From positions 28,768,001 through 28,832,000 of the forward strand of contig NC_091976.1 in assembly GCF_036711975.1 (NCBI RefSeq): 64,000 nt of DNA, written 5' to 3'. The stretch's first letter is position 1. Each line of letters begins with the position of its first letter. Positions 60,101 to 64,000 of this stretch are shown here, one piece after another. The notes below the pieces were generated by a model. It searched no databases. It was not told the origin of the DNA and saw nothing but the letters and a program-made list of their open reading frames with translations. The translations under genes were made by a program, and so were the position numbers. This stretch comes from Onthophagus taurus (taxonomy: Eukaryota > Arthropoda > Insecta > Coleoptera > Scarabaeidae).

Positions 60101-63100
60101 GAATTATCAATTACCTAACCTTCAAATTCAAAATTGCCTGTGTGTGAACCTTCCTCGCATTCAACCAATCACGTGCAAGGTCAATCTGGTGACAAATTTA
60201 AAATACTCCTCCTGGTTTAAAAACAGAGTATAGATTTAAAAAAAAACCTCTTTCATATTCCGTAATAAAAATAGCGGAAAAATTCGAATTTAAATCTTTA
60301 GACCCGTTTCAGAGATTTTTCCATAAACCGTTTATAATGATTTTATCGCCTATAGCTGTTACTTTACGGACACACTGTAGAATTATTAATACTAGGCATC
60401 CAATGGATTAATAGTTATCATTGAGGTCTTATATATAATCTAGAGTGCGTATGCTGTTGTCACCACCCAAGGTTTATATATTAAAGGTTGTCTAAGTTCC
60501 TATACTGCAATACTTTGATTTTAGTTTGTTGGCGAGGGGCAAGAGCAGGAGTGTTTCGTGACGTAAGCGATCACGGATTGCGCACGCAACCTCATGGCCA
60601 TATGGCGCTCCATGCATTTGTTTAATTTGAATTGCTTGGCGGTATTATTTTCCACATGTGACGTAATGCGCAGTATGGTTGCGTACGAACCTAGACAACC
60701 TTTTATATATAAACCTTGGTCACCACCACGCCTAAAATGAAGCCAGAAAGGTCGCCATGTTAGATGTACCAACTTAGCGGGAAATTCGAAATTCTTATAT
60801 ATACTTATACAAGAATTTACATTATTATAAACTGGAAAGACAGAAAATAATAACCAAAACAAAACATTAATTTTGTTTTGATAAATAATTATTAATTATA
60901 TGATATTTTAAAAGAACTTAATAATTTTTAGCCATAACCCTTATAATTAATATAAACTAAGAAGAAAATATTTAAAGCAATTCTGATTGATCACGTTAAC
61001 CTATGCTTATAAATAATTGTTTGTTTATTAAAAAAAAACTGAACAGTCCTTAATAATAAACTTTACTTGAACTTCAATTATTAATTCTAAGTCAAGTAAC
61101 CAGAAACATTTTATGGACTGTTATAAATAATCGTCCAACCTACCAAATTATAAAAACATGTGTGAAACGAAAAGAATTCGAAAACTTTCAACAAAAATCC
61201 AATTTTAATAAAAATAACAATATGTTTATGAGAATTGTGAGGTTATAATTGTAGGTACAATAGAGACTTGAAACTATAGCTAAGTTCAGGTCGGTACATC
61301 CAACATGTCTGACTTTCTGATTACCCCCACCACCACCACATACGCTCTCTAGATTATATATAAGACCTCAATGATAGTTATACCTGATCATCTAAAAATA
61401 ATTCATTTGCAAAATGAACGAGATGTTCAATTTGAATTATTTTTCCTATAGATGGGGCGATATTATATTCGGCCACTAAGGTTAAAACCATTAAAGTTTC
61501 AACTACTAATTGTCTGTATTCTGGTTGAGGGATTGAATTTAAAACGGTTTCCACAGCTAAAGCAAATTTAAGTTCGCCAGAAGTCATTTCTTGGGTTAAA
61601 CTTTGTGGGAGGACGTTTCCAGCTATATCAATTCCATGACACTGCAAATAAAAGAAAATAAATACTTAGTTCTTCTTTAAAACCTCTTTAAAAGACACCT
61701 TTTCTAAAACCCTCCAAACCCTTGTATAAAAATCCCTTGGTACTCTGTTTAAAGCACCATCTAATCGGCGTCTTCTAAGCCATTGTCCTTGTTTATCTGG
61801 TTCTATTTGTTCGTCAAGGGACGATGAATCTAAACTAATATGACTCTTTTTGCTTATTTTACTTGATTTTTGACTAATAATTGAAAAATTTCCTCTTCCC
61901 ACTAAATTACAAATTATTTATTATAAAATAAAAATTTATTAATAATAATTACCACTACTAATTGCAAACTCTTTCCCACTAATAATATGATGTAATAAAT
62001 TTTTCATTTCAAACGGACTCAAATTTAATAAATGTTCTGATGCATCTTCAGAATCGCATATTAGGGTCCTTGATAATTCCGTGGCCATAACTTGGATGAT
62101 TAATCCAATTCTTAATCGAAGCATTTCTAAAAATAATTGAGGTTCAGTTCGAATAAACATTGCCAAATAAACCAATAATTCTTGAGTTAGCATTGCTGAA
62201 CTGTCATCGCCTCCGTAAGCTTCGTGAATTAACATTCTTAAATCGCTTTCAGGTAGAGGTGCGGTTATTGTATGCTCGTTATGAGGCGGCATCCCAATGG
62301 TGATTTGTTTTTGTCGTACTAATAAATCGGTGATTGCTTTAGCTAAATCTTCGACGCGTTTTCCCAACATTCCCGCAGCGTGTCTTACGAGGCCCCAAAG
62401 TTTTTGTTGGCACGCTTTTTCGTATAATCCTTTTAATAAGTCTCGAACGGTAACAACTTTTCCGTATTCTAACATTCCCGTGTTAAAATCTAATCCTTTC
62501 GTATCCACTAAATATTGGAGAATATCGCCTTGTTCTTCTAAAGATTCCGATTCACGCAACATTGCGAAAAGTTCATCTTCTTCTGTATCCGCGTAAGAAG
62601 TTTCCGTGTTTAATCTTTGTCTTGGTTTGCAATCTTCGGAGTTAATTTGTTTGCGGTTAATTTCCGGGGAGGGTGATCGCGTTTCTGCGTGTATTGAATG
62701 ATCAACTTGGTCTGAATTTTTTCTATCACCTTCCATCCCTAAGATATCCGCTAAAAAAATTATTTTTTTAATAAATTCAAATTACTGCAACAATTTTTTA
62801 CCATCAATCGTAATCGATCTTGTTTTTCTAACAGCACCTTTAATCGACATCCTCCTTCTCACGAATCTCCTCCTATTAGTTCCATGCGTTATTAAAAGAC
62901 TCGATCGATTTGACGATAACGATTTTACAAGATGATCTTCTAAATAGTGTTGAACTTGGGGGTTTAACTCTACAAGAAAATCCGCGAAATAATCACATTT
63001 TTGTTTGTTAAGAAAAAAATCGTTACTATCTGGTAATCCATCTTCTTGACAACCAAGAAAACTTAAATTTGTGATACAACTTGTGCTTAGAAATTCGTTT

Positions 63101-63191
63101 AAGCATCCCAAAGTCACTCTGGTTCCATTTATGTAACCGGATTTTAATTTTTTCATCGTTGTTATCATTGCGAGAGGAATTTTTCCTTGAT
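54151..63191 (-). CDS. Phosphorylase b kinase regulatory subunit alpha, C-terminal five exons
   Basis: Exons, in order of transcription: 63191-62802, 62750-61953, 61901-61699, 61641-61384 and, across a 7-kb intron, 54378-54151; phases agree throughout. The gene starts right of the window, since the first exon here begins after an acceptor. Family sequence includes [80 protein letters not shown] and [20 protein letters not shown]. The last exon carries [20 protein letters not shown], the conserved PHKA C-terminus that fixes its membership. The protein ends LDCSIS, a CaaX box matching the known farnesylation of PHKA. The subunit regulates glycogen phosphorylase kinase. Between 61901 and 62802 the gene is compact; the last intron is swollen by transposons. 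Confidence 0.9.
54417..55250 (+). mobile_element. piggyBac-like transposon fragment with broken transposase
   Basis: A TTAACCC terminus (54417) followed by CAAATACGAGCGGCC and short inverted words (ATTGCAATATGCAA) looks like a piggyBac left end. The frame at 54732-55124 encodes the N-terminal half of the DDE_Tnp_1_7 domain ([60 protein letters not shown]). A degraded continuation near 55185-55235 gives [16 protein letters not shown] with the first catalytic Asp. The remainder and the right end are missing. It begins about 38 bp inside the last PhK-alpha intron. Confidence 0.78.
55490..56690 (+). pseudogene. Tigger/jerky-like transposase, degenerate
   Basis: Plus-strand pieces in several frames: [40 protein letters not shown] followed by [11 protein letters not shown] (first catalytic Asp), then MDNAPAHPP and [20 protein letters not shown] (second Asp region), then [20 protein letters not shown]. 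These are in the order of a CENP-B/DDE_1 transposase, but separated by stops and shifts, so it is inactive. The N-terminal HTH is not seen. Confidence 0.78.
57015..57250. mobile_element. Short MITE with about 65-bp inverted ends
   Basis: TGACGTCACAGAGGTGGGCG followed by GAGCTTATACTGACTCCAAA pairs with the inverted TTTGGAGTCAGTATAAACTC and CGCCCATCTCTGTGACGTCA. The pairing extends to the AGCAACGAAA/TTTCGTTGCT words. The loop is about 90 bp of AT-rich sequence. No coding content. Confidence 0.75.
57560..57800 (-). pseudogene. Transposase HTH fragment (Tc1/mariner superfamily)
   Basis: On the minus strand [23 protein letters not shown] matches the helix-turn-helix of IS630/Tc1-mariner-type transposases. 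It is preceded by an out-of-frame [17 protein letters not shown]-like stretch and followed by a stop. Only this small part is recognisable. Confidence 0.5.
57871..59157. mobile_element. MITE copy 1, split by a PIF/Harbinger element
   Basis: Inverted ends TGTTTTTAAACCAGGAGGAG (57875) and CTCCTCCTGGTTTAAAAACA (about 59135-59154) enclose sequence nearly identical to MITE copy 2 at 59671-60231, except for a clean insertion at 58105-58991. No transposase of its own is present. Confidence 0.85.
58105..58991. mobile_element. PIF/Harbinger deletion derivative, TAA target duplication
   Basis: The element starts AGCCGTGTGTCCACTA and ends TAGTGGACACACGGCT, with direct TAA on each side. The uninterrupted site GGGTTTAAGAACAC is present in MITE copy 2, proving the boundaries. 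Subterminal regions are rich in ACTTGCAGAAG words. Two convergent gene remnants remain: a MADF domain start on the plus strand (58346-58489, [39 protein letters not shown]) and a HARBI1-type nuclease N-terminus on the minus strand (58786-58480, [36 protein letters not shown]). The rest of both genes is deleted. Confidence 0.88.
59166..59590. repeat. 122-bp tandem repeat, about 3.4 copies
   Basis: TAATGTTTGTAAACAAAACT recurs with an exact step of 122 bp (AATG at 59191, 59313, 59435 and 59557). Units are almost identical, indicating recent amplification. It lies between the two MITE copies. Confidence 0.9.
59671..60231. mobile_element. MITE copy 2, uninterrupted at the Harbinger site
   Basis: The ends TACTCTGTTTTTAAACCAGG and CCTGGTTTAAAAACAGAGTA are inverted and flanked by TA. 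The internal sequence matches copy 1 (57871-59157) closely but lacks the Harbinger insertion. It carries a different insertion at about 59924-60083. Confidence 0.85.
59924..60083. mobile_element. Palindromic MITE nested in MITE copy 2
   Basis: GGTTTGTTCCAACCAGCGGT near the left pairs with GATCGCTTGTTGGAACAAAG at the right, and GACTCGTCAAATGCAATCGC pairs with GCGACTGCATTTGACGAGT. It interrupts the copy-1-like sequence ACAATAATGACACG. About 160 bp, no coding content. Confidence 0.75.
60410..61380. mobile_element. MITE with about 40-bp inverted ends abutting a PhK-alpha splice donor
   Basis: The left TATCATTGAGGTCTTATATA followed by TAATCTAGAG and the right CTCTAGATTATATATAAGAC followed by CTCAATGATA are inverted copies. 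The right end stops at about 61380, only a few bases inside the intron after the donor at 61383. It contains a nested MITE at 60468-60718. The remaining interior is AT-rich with no gene. Confidence 0.8.
60468..60718. mobile_element. Nested hAT-type MITE with 8-9 bp target duplication
   Basis: It begins CAAGGTTTATATATTAAAGG and ends with the inverted CCTTTTATATATAAACCTTG. It is flanked by direct GTCACCACC on both sides, fitting the 8-bp-class duplications of hAT elements. The minus-strand open frame at 60521-60862 crosses its boundary and is not a gene. Confidence 0.78.
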
Positions 63192-63399
63192 CTAATTAAA
63201 AAAAATTGGTTAATTTAAAATTATTTGTAATGTATTAACATTTTTTGGGCAACCGAAAATCAAGAATTGAACTGGAGAGTTTTATTATTATGAAGTTATG
63301 TTGGGTAATCTATATGGTGAAAGATAAAGAGATGTTTTAAGTAAATGATGACCAAATTTAATGGCGAAATTACATAAAAATCTTCATGGGTCTCTACGT

Positions 63400-63660
63400 A
63401 GCAGAAAAAACCGAACTAATAAGTAATGATGGCGAATTTAAAAATGTTTCTGCCACCCAATTGTACTCCACTTATCCAACCTATGGATCAAAATGTAATT
63501 AGTTTAACCAAAGTGTATTATCGGAAAAGTCTCTTAGAACACGTTCTCTCTATAGAGGAAGACGATATTTCCAAAACACTGAAGAACATTTCTATTAAGT
63601 ATGATGTGTTCATGCTTGCTAATGCTTGGGGCAAGCTCGGCTAATAGAGAAATGTATATG
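63400..63660 (+). pseudogene. Tigger/jerky-like transposase fragment
   Basis: The plus-strand frame has MFLPPNCTPLIQPMDQNVIS followed by YYRKSLLEHVL, the second-Asp region of DDE_1 transposases of the Tigger/jerky type. Upstream and downstream frames are broken. It lies in the next intron of PhK-alpha, right of its exon 63191-62802. Confidence 0.75.
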
Positions 63661-63779
63661 GACAACCAGATGAGGAAGAGGACCCTGATGACGACGTCAA
63701 TTCTAAAAAAATAAATGGATGCCGGTTCAAAAAACAGAGCAAGCTGACCAAGAATTAAAAGAAATCGGTATTATGCTCC

Positions 63780-64000
63780 AGCAAATAAATAGCAATTGAT
63801 GTAACATTAGGTGGAAAGAAAAGCACAAAGACATTTCCATCGGCAAACCTTAGAATTGCTTCATTGGGGTGAGAGCGAGCATTGTCCAGAAGAAGAAGGC
63901 CCTTCTTCTTTGAGGTAACTTTTTCTACTTCAAATACGTCTTTACTTCGGGAATAAATTTCTTATGAAACCAATCTTGGAAGATGTCACAAATTATTCAA
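63780..64000 (-). pseudogene. Second Tigger/jerky-like transposase fragment, opposite strand, runs off the window
   Basis: On the minus strand, with frame shifts, the sequence gives SKKKGLLLLDNARSHPNEAI and VFVLFFPPNVT, again the LLDNA..H / PPN.T region. It faces the plus-strand fragment at 63400-63660. Two different members, or an inverted duplication, are therefore juxtaposed. Confidence 0.65.

Noticed and set aside
60521-60862. 113-codon minus-strand frame
   Set aside because: It spans the boundary of a nested MITE and has no domain; a chance frame in transposon DNA.

Overview
This is nuclear DNA from an insect. It is AT-rich and carries spliced protein-coding genes whose small introns are about 50-60 bp. 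The gene set includes an ionotropic receptor of the divergent insect type and a GRD-type GABA receptor, and there is a heavy load of DNA transposons, MITEs, non-LTR retrotransposon pieces and tandem satellites. A beetle is a reasonable guess, but nothing here proves the order. No bacterial, CRISPR, tRNA or rRNA feature was seen.

Layout, left to right. (1) 54-10212, + strand: the 3' part of a secreted SVEP1-like protein with ephrin-receptor-like (GCC2_GCC3) repeats, six EGF domains, a pentraxin domain and six sushi domains. Two of its introns hold long arrays of one minisatellite in opposite orientations. (2) 10213-14749: MITEs, a foldback element, an orphan RpL27A terminal exon and a collapsed piggyBac element. 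(3) 14750-16552, +: a single-exon divergent ionotropic receptor. (4) 17643-19018, +: NDUFA10 (ND-42), four exons. (5) 19019-24862: duplications, a foldback and a satellite of about 268 bp. (6) 24863-31693, -: a polycystin-1-like channel (TM1, PLAT, multi-TM PKD channel) in eight visible exons, with 262- and 292-bp arrays in one intron. (7) 32460-36050: an array of about 355 bp. (8) 36203-37197, -: a two-exon linker-histone-like protein with an Arg/Cys-rich tail. (9) 37427-47035, +: a GRD-type GABA receptor subunit with a 7.6-kb intron holding a satellite of about 176 bp and a LINE split by a Tc1 element. (10) 47217-52789, -: the MAGT1/TUSC3 (OST3/6) subunit, whose 4.3-kb intron is almost entirely one Tigger-like transposon. 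(11) 53075-54083, +: mRpL28, head-to-head with MAGT1. (12) 54151 to beyond 63191, -: the C-terminal half of phosphorylase kinase alpha, ending in a CaaX box, with a 7-kb intron full of nested transposons. (13) 63400-64000: two opposed Tigger/jerky transposase fragments.

The genes do not form a pathway. They are mixed metabolic, sensory and structural genes packed closely together, separated or swollen by repeats. Four introns that would be short elsewhere in this window are 2.8-7.6 kb because of repeats, and in several the repeat boundary sits within tens of bases of a splice site. I found no clear new defence or mobile system. The most unusual items are the inverted arrays flanking exons 2-5 of the SVEP1-like gene, the complementary 21-mers at the ends of the GRD intron, the Arg/Cys-rich linker histone with an acidic tail, and the datable nested MITEs in the PhK-alpha intron.
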